Below, piece after piece: positions 1 through 9,209 of a stretch of DNA of 53,924 nt. The notes beneath the pieces are model-generated. The model did no database searches, was not told the DNA's origin, and worked only from the letters and a program-made list of their open reading frames with translations. The translations under genes were made by a program, and so were the position numbers. Source of the stretch: an uncultured Caryophanales bacterium (lineage in GTDB: Bacteria > Bacillota_I > Bacilli_A > RF39 > UBA660); contig CAMVNW010000003.1 in the NCBI GenBank assembly GCA_947168965.1, positions 1-53,924 on the forward strand. The letters are read 5' to 3'. How positions within the stretch are numbered: the stretch's first letter is position 1; every line of letters starts with the position of its first letter.

Positions 1-380
1 TTTAAATGAGTAGTAACAACAACTTGAAATCTATCTCCCCACATTTCTTTAGCAAGCTCCATTCCAATCTTATGAGCTTCATCTGGAGTAACTTCTCCCT
101 CTTTAAAGGATTGATATGCATGCCAAGCGAGGATACCGTCTGTCTTGCAAAATTTATTTTTTATTGCTACCATCTCTTTATTTGCATTTTTAGGATCACA
201 GTTAATACCAGATATGTATAATGATTCTTCAGTTTTATCTCCATTCTCTGCATAATCAATAACACTTTTTAAATCTTCAAATTTAGATAAGTCAGTTTTT
301 TCATTATCTTCTGCATAATCAACAACTTGTCCTAAATTACTCTGTACCTTCCAAATCTTTACGACAGCTATGCATATCAC
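1..380 (-). CDS. Relaxase/mobilization nuclease, N-terminal part (runs off window start); probable GTG start
   Basis: Manual translation of the minus strand gives VICIAVVKIWKVQSNLGQVVDYAEDNEKT...LYISGINCDPKNANKEMVAIKNKFCKTDGILAWHAYQSFKEGEVTPDEAHKIGMELAKEMWGDRFQVVVTTHL, typical of Relaxase/VirD2-like proteins of Firmicutes ICEs. Not in the ORF track because it is truncated and has a GTG start. Confidence 0.9.
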   Translation of the reverse strand, partial: MICIAVVKIWKVQSNLGQVVDYAEDNEKTDLSKFEDLKSVIDYAENGDKTEESLYISGINCDPKNANKEMVAIKNKFCKTDGILAWHAYQSFKEGEVTPDEAHKIGMELAKEMWGDRFQVVVTTHL

Positions 381-390
381 CTTCTTTCAA

Positions 391-702
391 TTAAATATAT
401 TTGTTATAAATATTATTTTTTAATTTTTCCAATTCATTAAATTGTTGGTTAAGTTGTTCTTCGTAAATACTTCCAGTTGAATTTGCTATTCTTGCTAATT
501 GATTTATATTAACTCCAATCTTATTAATCTTATCAATCGCATCATAGAACTCTTTAGGTGGACATTCCTTAACTTGTGTTTCATATAATAGCTTTCTTAT
601 CGTATTTGATTCACTAAGATTTAGAATAGAAGACAGATATTTTAATTGTCTGTCTTCATCATAACTAAACCAAAAATTTTTTTTAATTGTTTTTCTTCTC
701 AT
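391..702 (-). CDS. MobC-like mobilization (relaxosome) protein
   Basis: ORF directly upstream of the relaxase; LSESNTIRKLL and NKIGVNINQLARIANSTG resemble the MobC family. Confidence 0.75.
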   Translation of the reverse strand: MRRKTIKKNFWFSYDEDRQLKYLSSILNLSESNTIRKLLYETQVKECPPKEFYDAIDKINKIGVNINQLARIANSTGSIYEEQLNQQFNELEKLKNNIYNKYI

Positions 703-829
703 CTTTTAATCTAGGCAACTCAATTCCACTATCTTTAGAAACACTTTTTACATAATATAAACATATAAAAGTTATTCCAGATAATAGTCCTATGATTAGC
801 CCTAGTAAAAAGAATAATAACTCTACCAT
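683..829 (-). CDS. Small single-TM protein (48 aa)
   Basis: Manual translation: MVELLFFLLGLIIGLLSGITFICLYYVKSVSKDSGIELPRLKDEKKNN; GGAGG-type RBS; 3' end overlaps mobC start. Confidence 0.6.
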   Translation of the reverse strand: MVELLFFLLGLIIGLLSGITFICLYYVKSVSKDSGIELPRLKDEKKNN

Positions 830-860
830 AAACTACCTCCATTCAATATAATCAGGGGAT

Positions 861-910
861 TGGGGATTTCCCCATAATACGAGGAAAGTCCTCTGTGGGA
901 GGAACTTTCC
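861..910. other. Candidate oriT / relaxosome site: two inverted repeats upstream of the mob genes
   Basis: TGGGGA-TT-TCCCCA (861-874) and GGAAAGTCCTC-TGTGG-GAGGAACTTTCC (883-910, one bulge) in the noncoding gap before mobC/relaxase. Confidence 0.4.
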
Positions 911-926
911 AATGCTTGCTAAATAA

Positions 927-946
927 AGAGCCAACAAAGTGGCTCT
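927..946 (-). terminator. Rho-independent terminator downstream of the ssb operon
   Basis: AGAGCCA...TGGCTCT perfect 7-bp arms followed on the minus strand by TTTATTT. Confidence 0.6.
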
Positions 947-950
947 ATAA

Positions 951-1310
951 TTATCTTTCAAGATCAACCTTATTTTTCATATTGCTTTTAGCATTATTTC
1001 TTTCAACTAAATCGTTAAGAGGATACCATATAGATTCATATAAATCATCATAGCTTTCACATTCACTTTTCATATAATAGTTATATAATGTGTAAGCAGG
1101 ATTATCTTCTTTTAATAGAGCTTTAACAGCATCTATTCTAAATCTTCCTAATGATGGATCACACATATCAACAAATTCTTGATAGTGTGCTATCTCAAAT
1201 GAATTATTAAATATCTCCTCTTTAGACTTAGTTAATTGGTCTTTTTTATATTCTTCAAACTTTGTATTAACCTTATTCCAAAGTTCTTCTCTTAACTTTT
1301 CTTCACTCAT
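951..1310 (-). CDS. Hypothetical element-encoded protein
   Basis: 119-aa ORF in operon with ssb. Confidence 0.7.
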   Translation of the reverse strand: MSEEKLREELWNKVNTKFEEYKKDQLTKSKEEIFNNSFEIAHYQEFVDMCDPSLGRFRIDAVKALLKEDNPAYTLYNYYMKSECESYDDLYESIWYPLNDLVERNNAKSNMKNKVDLER

Positions 1311-1311
1311 A

Positions 1312-1656
1312 TTACATCTCAGGTTCAGGTTCAGTTTTTGCTTTTGAAGATAGGAATGATACTTTATCAGCTATTATATTCATAGCAAATTTCTTTTCTC
1401 CATCTTTCTCATAGGAATCAGTTTGGATTCTTCCTTTAACTCCAACTAAATCTCCTTTTCTACAATACTCACTAGTTGTTACTGCAATATTAGACCATAA
1501 AGTTACATCAATAAAATCTGTTTCATAAACTCCTTCTTCATTTTTATAACTTCTAGGAACAGCTAAAGTTAAATTGGATAACTTTGCTCCATTTTCTGTT
1601 TCTTTAATTTCTGGATCTCTTACAATTCTTCCAACTAAAACTGTTTGATTAAGCAT
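1312..1656 (-). CDS. ssb: Single-stranded DNA-binding protein
   Basis: MLNQTVLVGRIVRDPEI...NLTLAVPRSYKNEEGVYETDFIDVTLW: canonical SSB OB-fold motifs. Confidence 0.93.
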   Translation of the reverse strand: MLNQTVLVGRIVRDPEIKETENGAKLSNLTLAVPRSYKNEEGVYETDFIDVTLWSNIAVTTSEYCRKGDLVGVKGRIQTDSYEKDGEKKFAMNIIADKVSFLSSKAKTEPEPEM

Positions 1657-1963
1657 TTAAATCACTCTCCTTACTTTTCTTATATTCTTCTTTTTTAGCA
1701 ATTAATTCTTCCATCCAATTTTTAGATGTTTCTACAATTATTGAATTTCTATTTAACAAATTAATTAAGAATCTTGCTTCTGATGGATAAAGATTCATAG
1801 TTACTTTTCCATCTTTTACATATGAATAAGTCATAATCTTATCAAAAAATTTTTTACCATCTTTTTGACTTTCTTCATTACTTTTTTCTAATGATTCATT
1901 TGTTAGTTCTACTATTTTATTAAAGTCGTTTTCTATAAAAGTTACTCTTACTTGTCCATTCAT
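1649..1963 (-). CDS. Hypothetical protein
   Basis: 104-aa ORF overlapping ssb start. Confidence 0.65.
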   Translation of the reverse strand: MNGQVRVTFIENDFNKIVELTNESLEKSNEESQKDGKKFFDKIMTYSYVKDGKVTMNLYPSEARFLINLLNRNSIIVETSKNWMEELIAKKEEYKKSKESDLNA

Positions 1964-1964
1964 A

Positions 1965-2273
1965 TTATTCTTCTCCTTGAGTAAAAATAGGTAAAACTAA
2001 AATATCTCTTGCCATTAAAAAGATACCTTCTTCATCTTGATCAAATGAACCTTTAACTCTTATAATTTCATTTCCTTGTAATTCTTCTATTAAGTCTATT
2101 CTAAAGTCATCATTGAATCTAAATTCAATAATGTCCTCATTATTTTTTACTTGAAAAGATTTATTATCTAAATCTCTATCATATAAATATCCTTCAATTA
2201 ATATTTCGTTTTTCATTTTATTATTCATAATTATTTTCCTTTCTTGTATTATTATTTTTTTCTTCAATTCCAC
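1965..2273 (-). CDS. Hypothetical small protein, possibly OB-fold (real start probably the internal MNNKMKNEILIEGYLY)
   Basis: EILIEGYLYDRD...IIRVKGSFDQDEEGIFLMARDILVLP has an alternating beta pattern reminiscent of OB folds; the annotated 5' end overlaps the neighbouring ORF. Confidence 0.5.
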   Translation of the reverse strand: MELKKKIIIQERKIIMNNKMKNEILIEGYLYDRDLDNKSFQVKNNEDIIEFRFNDDFRIDLIEELQGNEIIRVKGSFDQDEEGIFLMARDILVLPIFTQGEE

Positions 2274-2481
2274 ATAAAAAAGCGACTAGTTTTTTACTTG
2301 CTAAGGAGTTCTTTATTCCTACAGCAATCACTAATTCGCTTCTATTGAAATTAGGTTGAGATAATAATTCTTCAACCTTTAAATTAATTATTTTATTATC
2401 GGTGTTATAACCAATATTAACCAGTTTTTCAAAGACTCTAAATCTTTCTCTGATTGTCTTTTCTTTATCCATTCTCACCAC
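2221..2481 (-). CDS. Hypothetical protein
   Basis: 86-aa ORF; likely start MDKEKTIRERF. Confidence 0.55.
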   Translation of the reverse strand: MVRMDKEKTIRERFRVFEKLVNIGYNTDNKIINLKVEELLSQPNFNRSELVIAVGIKNSLASKKLVAFLCGIEEKNNNTRKENNYE

Positions 2482-2495
2482 CCTTTCAATCTATA

Positions 2496-3125
2496 TCATT
2501 TGGTATTAGTTAATTCACATATAACAACTATTTGTCTATTAGTGTTATGTCTGCAAGTAACTAATGTTAAGGTGTTAGTATTTTTATTTCTAATAATTTG
2601 AGCTTTACCTGTTTTATCTATGTCATAAATGTTTACTACTTTATATGTATAATTTTTACCTTTATAATCTATTGTTACTACATCATCAATAGATAACTTA
2701 TCTAAATTTCTAAAATAAGATACTCGTGCATTTCCAGAATGAGCTGCTAACATTACATTTCCATTTCTCTCATCTGGCATTGCAGAATTATTTAATATTT
2801 GAACATTATAATCAATGTTATTAAGATAACTATTTGGATTTACTAAACCTCTTTCTAAATTAATTTTAGGGATTTTAAGTACAGCAATATATTCTATTTT
2901 CTTTTGCTCTTTCACTTCTTCATTTTTAGGTTCTTCATCCTTTTTATCATCATTAATTATCTCTTGCTCTTGTATATAAAAATCTTTCAAAGCATCTTTT
3001 TCTTGGTTATCTAATTTCTTATTCATAGCAACATAATAAGTAATAACACTTATTCCTAAGAATAAAAGTAAAAAGCCAGTTATTCCTAACCAGCTTTTCC
3101 TATTTCTTTCTTTTTTTGTTTGCAT
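2496..3125 (-). CDS. Sortase family transpeptidase
   Basis: N-terminal TM, IPKINLERGL, LAAHSGNARVSYFRNLDKL (catalytic His) and TLTLVTCRHN (TLxTC catalytic Cys). Start placed at MQTKKERN, overlapping the adhesin 3' end. Confidence 0.88.
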   Translation of the reverse strand: MQTKKERNRKSWLGITGFLLLFLGISVITYYVAMNKKLDNQEKDALKDFYIQEQEIINDDKKDEEPKNEEVKEQKKIEYIAVLKIPKINLERGLVNPNSYLNNIDYNVQILNNSAMPDERNGNVMLAAHSGNARVSYFRNLDKLSIDDVVTIDYKGKNYTYKVVNIYDIDKTGKAQIIRNKNTNTLTLVTCRHNTNRQIVVICELTNTK

Positions 3126-5874
3126 AAACAACAGCTCCAACACCTAATAGAATTAAAATAACACCACCAATGATAACTTCTTTTGTTTCGTTTTTATCAG
3201 TATTAGGAACTTCAATTATTTGTTCATCCTTCATAACTGACTTAACTACTTGTCCATCTTCAGTTATTTCAAAATACATTTTTTCAGTATTTAATTGATA
3301 ACCTTCTGGAGCTTCTTTTTCTAAAATATAGTATTTACCATATTTTATTTTATCTATTACAATCATACCTTTATCATCAGTTCTACCAGAGAATACTAAT
3401 TCATCAGTATCAGCATTATATATTTCAATCAAGGTATTTGGTAGTGGTTGATCTGTAGAAAAATCTACTTTTGTAAATTCTAATGTACCTGTGATGTCTT
3501 CATCTTTCATAGTTGCTTTAATTACTTCACCGTTTTCTTTAACTTCAAAAGGCATCTTTTCTTCATTTAATTTGTATCCTTCAGGAGCTTCTTTTTCTAC
3601 TATGTAATACTTTCCTTGTGGTAATCTTTCAATAACAATTTTACCTTCAGAATCAGTTTTACCAGTAAATACTAATTCATCATTTTCAGTATAAATCTCT
3701 ATTGTTGTATTAGGTAATGTCTTAGATTCTGAGAAATCTGTTTTAGTAAATTCTAATTTACCAGTTTTTAATATATTTAAAATTGCTTTTGAATATACAA
3801 TTACTGGTGTATATTGGTCTTCATAAACTAATTCAAATTCATATTTGTTTTCATCTAAAACATAATTATCTAATGTTTCAATTTCTTGAATATAATATTT
3901 TCCTAAATATAATTTATCAAAAGTAATATTACCGTTTTTATCAGAAGTTTTTTCTGCTATTTTAGAATCTTTAGTAGCAATTACATTTCCATTCCAGATT
4001 ATATCTTCTTTAGCATATAATACAAATTTAACTCCTTTTAATGCTTCTGTTTTAAATTCAAATCCATCTTCAGTAAGAACAGCAACTTCACCTGTTTTCT
4101 TAATTTGAACTTCACCTACAACTCTTTGATTTTCAAAATCAGTATCAAAAATAATTCCATATTCAGAATCAGTTCTTAAATTAGAATTTTCATCAATACT
4201 AAATTCGTGTGATGATTGATTCCATAAATAACCATCAATTTTTTGATCTACTTCTTCTAATTTGTAAGTACCTGTATTTAATGGATATGGAGTTGTAAAT
4301 TCACCATTCTCATCAGTTTCAAACTCACAATAAGTTGTTCTTTCTGGATATGTAACTGTTTGGCATACATATTCATTTTTATCTACACTAAATATTTTGA
4401 ATTTAATACCAGCTCTTTTAATAACTTCTTTTGTATCTTTATCAATTTTAACTACTCTAAGTTTTGCAGTTATTTCAGCATTCGCTAAAGTCTTTTTTAC
4501 TACCTTTCCTGTTTCTTTAACTTCAATAGTCATATCTTCAATTTTTTCATGTCCTTTTGTTGAAGTTAATTGTTTTAATGTATAAGTTCCATAAGGTAAA
4601 TTGAATTTAAAATTACCTTGTTCATCAGTAGTAAGATGTTTTACTTCTTCACTTTTGTTATTATAAATACCAAATTCAATACCAACTTCTGGAGTCATTT
4701 CTCCTGTTTTATCATTAGCATATACTTTTGTAAAATCATAATCTCTATTGATTACTTTTTCAAAAACTTGAATTTCAGGATATAAACTATCAGTAGTTAT
4801 ATCAAAATAATATTTATTTTTATCTAATTGATAACCAGTAGAAGCTTTTTCTTCTAGTACATAGAATCTACCTAAACTTGGTAAATAATCACTAGTAACT
4901 TTACCTTCATAATCAGTTGTAATAGTACCTACTTTTGTACCATCTTCTTTATAAACACCATAGACAGCACCCTCTAAAGTTGCTTCACCTTGAGGAATAT
5001 TTGTATAAGTATCTTCATCAGTTTTATGAACTGTTACTTTACCACCAATAACAGTAATATTAAATCTTGTTCTAATTGGATCTATATTACCTCTCCTCAT
5101 AGCATTTTGACTATCAACAGCATAATATAATCTAACAGGTTCTCCATATCTATTGCCCGTTCTAGTTAAATCAAATGATAAAGTTCCAACTTGATTAGCA
5201 GTAATATTTAAACTATTACCATTTTTTGAAACATTACCACCATTAACATTCTCAATATTAAAGTTAGATACAACACCGTTAGCATCAGTAACAGTTATTG
5301 TATTTCCAATAACCATTTCACTAGGTGTATTATCAAATCTAGGTGCTACAGTATGAGAATTTGCAAGTGCTTCAATTTCATTCATTTCAGCTCTTAAAAT
5401 ACTATCATCTCTACCAGAGTGAGATGCACTTGAGAAATAACTTTCAACACCAGGATCTGCATATTGCCAAATTAACATTTGAGTTGCAGCATACCATTTG
5501 TCTGCACTATGGTCGTATCCATTTTCTACATATCCATAACCATAGTAAGCAAGTCTTTCAATTTTTTTCCAGTTATCATAACTGATATTAGCAACAGCAG
5601 ATAAATCTTCTGTCGTTACTTGATAAGTTGAACCAGTGATTTTTACAAAAGGTTGAACACAATAAACCCAAGCTCCATCACTTGATCTTTCTATAAATTG
5701 GGATTGTTCCCAGAACTGACTACTACCTCTAACATGATTGTAGTGGTAAGGTCCTTGTACATATCTTCCAGCTCTTATTCCATCAGTTGCAGCATTAACA
5801 TTTTTAATTCCTGCTATAGAACCAATAAGAGTAATTGCTAGAAATAAAATCATTCTTATTTTCTTTTTAAACAT
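3100..5874 (-). CDS. Surface adhesin/pilin: thioester (Cys-Gln) domain plus multiple SpaA/Cna-B-like domains and a cell-wall sorting signal (VPNTD)
   Basis: Signal peptide; WVYCVQP and AATQMLIWQ (thioester pair); repeated GKYYIxEKEAPEGYxL modules; C-terminal EVPNTDKNETKEVIIGGVILILLGVGAVVYANKKRKK. Confidence 0.9.
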   Translation of the reverse strand: MFKKKIRMILFLAITLIGSIAGIKNVNAATDGIRAGRYVQGPYHYNHVRGSSQFWEQSQFIERSSDGAWVYCVQPFVKITGSTYQVTTEDLSAVANISYDNWKKIERLAYYGYGYVENGYDHSADKWYAATQMLIWQYADPGVESYFSSASHSGRDDSILRAEMNEIEALANSHTVAPRFDNTPSEMVIGNTITVTDANGVVSNFNIENVNGGNVSKNGNSLNITANQVGTLSFDLTRTGNRYGEPVRLYYAVDSQNAMRRGNIDPIRTRFNITVIGGKVTVHKTDEDTYTNIPQGEATLEGAVYGVYKEDGTKVGTITTDYEGKVTSDYLPSLGRFYVLEEKASTGYQLDKNKYYFDITTDSLYPEIQVFEKVINRDYDFTKVYANDKTGEMTPEVGIEFGIYNNKSEEVKHLTTDEQGNFKFNLPYGTYTLKQLTSTKGHEKIEDMTIEVKETGKVVKKTLANAEITAKLRVVKIDKDTKEVIKRAGIKFKIFSVDKNEYVCQTVTYPERTTYCEFETDENGEFTTPYPLNTGTYKLEEVDQKIDGYLWNQSSHEFSIDENSNLRTDSEYGIIFDTDFENQRVVGEVQIKKTGEVAVLTEDGFEFKTEALKGVKFVLYAKEDIIWNGNVIATKDSKIAEKTSDKNGNITFDKLYLGKYYIQEIETLDNYVLDENKYEFELVYEDQYTPVIVYSKAILNILKTGKLEFTKTDFSESKTLPNTTIEIYTENDELVFTGKTDSEGKIVIERLPQGKYYIVEKEAPEGYKLNEEKMPFEVKENGEVIKATMKDEDITGTLEFTKVDFSTDQPLPNTLIEIYNADTDELVFSGRTDDKGMIVIDKIKYGKYYILEKEAPEGYQLNTEKMYFEITEDGQVVKSVMKDEQIIEVPNTDKNETKEVIIGGVILILLGVGAVVYANKKRKK
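3240..3770 (-). repeat. Tandem SpaA/Cna-B-like repeats in the adhesin
   Basis: Two consecutive near-identical units: GKLEFTKTDFSESKTLPNTTIEIY...KDEDIT and GTLEFTKVDFSTDQPLPNTLIEIY...KDEQI. Confidence 0.8.
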
Positions 5875-5898
5875 AATAAACCTCCCTAAAATAAGATA

Positions 5899-5923
5899 TA
5901 AAAAAAGAACTCATAAAGAGTCC
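5899..5923 (-). terminator. Rho-independent terminator
   Basis: Minus strand GGACTC-TTTAT-GAGTTC followed by TTTTTT. Confidence 0.6.
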
Positions 5924-6537
5924 TAATAATTTAATTTTTCTGTATCAAACATTACACCTAAGAATTTACCAGATGCACTAGTTATTTCTCTACAATTATA
6001 TAATACTTCTCCATTTAGATATGGAGCATAGTTATCACCATAATTCAAACACTCATTCATTGAAGAAAAATCTACTCTTTCCCAACTATGCATTGGTTGA
6101 TTGTAATATTGATCTTCGGTCATTCCCCAAGCTTCCCAAGGTCCAGATTGTTTAACTGGTTCTGGTGCTTGTGGTTGTTCTACTACAACATTATTCTGTT
6201 GTGTAGATTGTTGTATGTTATTTTGTGGTGTTTGACTAGGAGTATTATTTGTAGATGTTTCTTTACTAGAAGACTTTTGACTTTCTTTTTTTGTTTCTTG
6301 TTTCTCCTCTTTAGGAGGAACAGTTTCATCTTTCTTATCATCTTTTTCCTTTACATCTATTTCTTCAGTCTTAGCTGTAATATCCTCTTTTGTTTTTTCA
6401 GAAGTTTCAATAACTTCATCTGTTTTAGTTTCTTTAAAATTTGATTTATTACTTTTAAAATAAATCACCCCTGTACCTATTATTAAAACTAAAAGAATAA
6501 TAAGTATTGGTATAATTTTCTTTTTCAAAAGAATCAC
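5923..6537 (-). CDS. Membrane-anchored/secreted protein with long charged low-complexity linker and small C-terminal domain
   Basis: N-terminal TM, then K/E/T/Q-rich region, then conserved-looking domain WEAWGMTEDQYYNQPMHSWERVDF. Confidence 0.6.
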   Translation of the reverse strand: MILLKKKIIPILIILLVLIIGTGVIYFKSNKSNFKETKTDEVIETSEKTKEDITAKTEEIDVKEKDDKKDETVPPKEEKQETKKESQKSSSKETSTNNTPSQTPQNNIQQSTQQNNVVVEQPQAPEPVKQSGPWEAWGMTEDQYYNQPMHSWERVDFSSMNECLNYGDNYAPYLNGEVLYNCREITSASGKFLGVMFDTEKLNY

Positions 6538-6608
6538 CCTTTCTAATTTGCATTATATTAAATACAAAATTAGATGCAAGTTTACGAATATACCCTAACT
6601 CATAATAA

Positions 6609-7583
6609 TCACCTACAATCCCTTTCCATTTGTCTTATATGCTTTGAATAATATTCACAAGCTTTTAAAACAAAATCTTCAACCTTATCTCTTTCAATGT
6701 TTTTAGGAAGCACTTTATAAAGTTTATCTTCCTTAATTTTAAATTGAAGAATTTGATTAGGTTTTTCCTTATTCATAATATTATCAATAGTTTCTTCTAC
6801 TAATAATCCTTTTTGACTAAGTTCTTTTAATTGTATTGATTGAGCATGACTAGGAGTAGAAAGATTAAAATCAATATATTCAACAAGTATTTTTTGTTCA
6901 TCCTTCTTTAAGTAAGATAATTCTACTGCTGGTGTTAGTGCTATAGAAGGTAATTCTTTATTTTTAATTTCAGAATTATCTACCATCTCTAATAATTCAG
7001 GAATAAGATATGTTAATCTTATATATCTTTGTATTTGCCTTGCACTTTCACCTAGTTCATCAGATAAAATATTATCACTTCTAACTACTGTGCCAACTTG
7101 GCACACCTCTGTGTCATGTTGGTTCACAGTATCTTTTCTTTGATTTTTTAGAGCTTCATATTTCATCTTATAGGCAAATGCTTTTTCAGATGGTAATAAT
7201 TTTTCCCTTTGAAGATTACTATCAACCATAAAGATTGTAGCCTCATCATCAGATAGATTTTTAATAATACATTTAATTTTATCTATTCCTAATGATTTAC
7301 AAGCAAACATTCTTCTATGTCCTGATAACATTTCATATCTACCATCATCTTTTTGTCGTATTATAACAGGAGATAAAACTCCACTTGTTTTAATACTTTC
7401 CTTTAAAGATTTCATATCATCATTATCTAAAACTTTGAAAGGATGATCTTTAAAATTATCAATTAATGAAATATCAATTTCCTCAATTTTTTCTTTAGCA
7501 GCATCATCTCTCTGTTCTTGTGTTGTAAAGAAATCATCGAACTTGAACGGCATTGGTATCTCTTGCTTTTTCTTCTCGTTCAT
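6609..7583 (-). CDS. parB: ParB/RepB/Spo0J family partition protein
   Basis: IDISLIDNFKDHPFKVLDNDDMKSLKESIKTSGVLSPVIIRQKDDGRYEMLSGHRRMFACKSLG ParB N-domain. Confidence 0.92.
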   Translation of the reverse strand: MNEKKKQEIPMPFKFDDFFTTQEQRDDAAKEKIEEIDISLIDNFKDHPFKVLDNDDMKSLKESIKTSGVLSPVIIRQKDDGRYEMLSGHRRMFACKSLGIDKIKCIIKNLSDDEATIFMVDSNLQREKLLPSEKAFAYKMKYEALKNQRKDTVNQHDTEVCQVGTVVRSDNILSDELGESARQIQRYIRLTYLIPELLEMVDNSEIKNKELPSIALTPAVELSYLKKDEQKILVEYIDFNLSTPSHAQSIQLKELSQKGLLVEETIDNIMNKEKPNQILQFKIKEDKLYKVLPKNIERDKVEDFVLKACEYYSKHIRQMERDCR

Positions 7584-8373
7584 AATTTATGACCTCCTTT
7601 GCAAAATTCTTATAGCTCTCTGCTATCTTACTATTTTTATCATAAGATAAAATACTTTCTCCTACTCTTGTTGTTTCTGCTATCTTTACTGCTCTTGGTA
7701 TAGTAGAATCAAATAGTTTAAATACAGTACCATAAGTTTCTCTTAATTCTTTACTAATATCTTTAGCTAAATTTGTTCTACCATCAACCATAGTTAAGAG
7801 AATACCACCTACTTTTAAATTAGGATTAATATATTTTCTTACTTGTAGAATAGATGTCATTAAATGACTCATACCTTTAGCAGCCAAAAATTCAGATTGT
7901 ACTGGAATAATAACTTTATCTGCACAAGCTAAAGCATTTGTAGTTAAAAGAGCCAAACTAGGCATACAATCAATTAAAATATAATCATAATCTTTTTTAA
8001 GAGGTGCTATTGTATTTCTCATAATATATTCTCTACACATAGCTTGATAAAGATTAGCATCTGTTGCAGATAACTCCAAATTAGATGGAATAAGTTCTAC
8101 ACCTTCGTCATGTTTAAGAATAGCTTTTCTAGGTTCTACCTCCTCATCTTTAATAGATTGATTCATTAAAGTAGAAATAGTTATAGGAATTCTATCTGCA
8201 TTATGCCAACCCATATAAGTTGTTAAATCACCTTGAGGATCTGCATCAATGAGTAAAACTTTTTTACCTTCCTGAGCAAGTGCTACTCCTAGATTAAATG
8301 TAGTCGTTGTTTTACCAACTCCACCCTTTTGATTAGCTATAGCAATAACTTCACATTTCGGCACTTTCTTCAC
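7534..8373 (-). CDS. parA: ParA/Soj family partition ATPase
   Basis: IAIANQKGGVGKTTTTFNLGVALAQEGKKVLLIDADPQGDLT deviant Walker A; overlaps parB. Confidence 0.95.
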   Translation of the reverse strand: MKKVPKCEVIAIANQKGGVGKTTTTFNLGVALAQEGKKVLLIDADPQGDLTTYMGWHNADRIPITISTLMNQSIKDEEVEPRKAILKHDEGVELIPSNLELSATDANLYQAMCREYIMRNTIAPLKKDYDYILIDCMPSLALLTTNALACADKVIIPVQSEFLAAKGMSHLMTSILQVRKYINPNLKVGGILLTMVDGRTNLAKDISKELRETYGTVFKLFDSTIPRAVKIAETTRVGESILSYDKNSKIAESYKNFAKEVINYEREEKARDTNAVQVR

Positions 8374-9161
8374 CTCCCTTCTCTATCTATAAACTTATAG
8401 TCATCCCAAAAAGAACTATTATCATCATCTGGATATAATTCTTCGTTATAACTATTAAGTTTTCTAAAATTAGATTCGATAGAGGTTTTTAAATACCCAA
8501 ATTTATTTGAAATATCTTTTCCTTCCTCATCGATAAAACTTCTAGACATTACTCTAGGAACAATGTAATGAATTGCCGAGTAAATATCTGTATATGAATT
8601 TCCATTATTAACATACTTATCAAATAAGCTGTCATATAAAAGTATTTGTTCATCATCTTCTTTTATATAACCTGTTCTAATTAATTCATTTATTAAGGTC
8701 TTGTGCTTTAAAGCAATGCCTTTTTGAGATTTATCTATATTATCTATATTGTCATTTTTATTATTAATATTAGATTCTTTAATATTAGATTGGTTATAGT
8801 TTTCCTCGTTTGGTTCATCCAGGTATGGATTTTCCCTATCTGGTTTAATTCCCATTTTTAAGTCCTTTTCAAAGGGATTCTCAAAAATAAGGTAATTGTA
8901 CCTAAAAGTACCTTTTTCAGTCCTTAGCTTTTGAATTTCGATGTAATTATGGCATTTTAATTCATTCAATGTACTTCTAATTGTATCTGTACTTTCTTTA
9001 CATATTGCAACTAACCCAGCTAATGAATAATCCCAGTCATCAGGTAAACTCAACATTTTACTCATTAATCCTGCTGCTTTTAAAGATAAATTCTTATCTT
9101 TTAAGTGATAATTACTCATAACTGTAAAATCACCATTTTTAAAAACTTTAAATTCTCTCAT
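8370..9161 (-). CDS. Replication-initiator-like protein with N-terminal HTH (ICE/plasmid type)
   Basis: MREFKVFKNGDFTVMSNYHLKDKNLSLKAAGLMSKMLSLPDDWDYSLAGLVAICKESTDTIRSTLNELKCHNYIEIQ; directly upstream of parAB. Confidence 0.75.
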   Translation of the reverse strand: MREFKVFKNGDFTVMSNYHLKDKNLSLKAAGLMSKMLSLPDDWDYSLAGLVAICKESTDTIRSTLNELKCHNYIEIQKLRTEKGTFRYNYLIFENPFEKDLKMGIKPDRENPYLDEPNEENYNQSNIKESNINNKNDNIDNIDKSQKGIALKHKTLINELIRTGYIKEDDEQILLYDSLFDKYVNNGNSYTDIYSAIHYIVPRVMSRSFIDEEGKDISNKFGYLKTSIESNFRKLNSYNEELYPDDDNSSFWDDYKFIDREGR

Positions 9162-9185
9162 AGACTCTCCTTTCTATAAGAAACA

Positions 9186-9209
9186 AAAAAAGATGAAATT
9201 AATCATCTT
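9186..9209 (-). terminator. Rho-independent terminator of bacteriocin-type operon
   Basis: Minus strand AAGATGA-TTAATT-TCATCTT followed by TTTTTT; overlaps the stop codon of ORF 9208-9336. Confidence 0.7.

Larger units (their letters stand above)
1..9200. mobile_element. One end of an integrated mobilizable element / ICE-like island (extends beyond window start; right boundary uncertain, 9.2-12.0 kb)
   Basis: Co-directional relaxase, MobC, ssb, ParB, ParA, Rep-like genes abutting chromosomal rsmD/ylb genes. Confidence 0.75.

Noticed and set aside
5343-5585. Plus-strand ORF 80 aa
   Set aside because: Antisense inside the adhesin gene; no RBS or recognisable domain.
6088-6444. Plus-strand ORF 118 aa
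   Set aside because: Antisense of the low-complexity region of 5923-6537; Phe/Leu/Cys-rich translation typical of reversed K/E/T-rich coding DNA.
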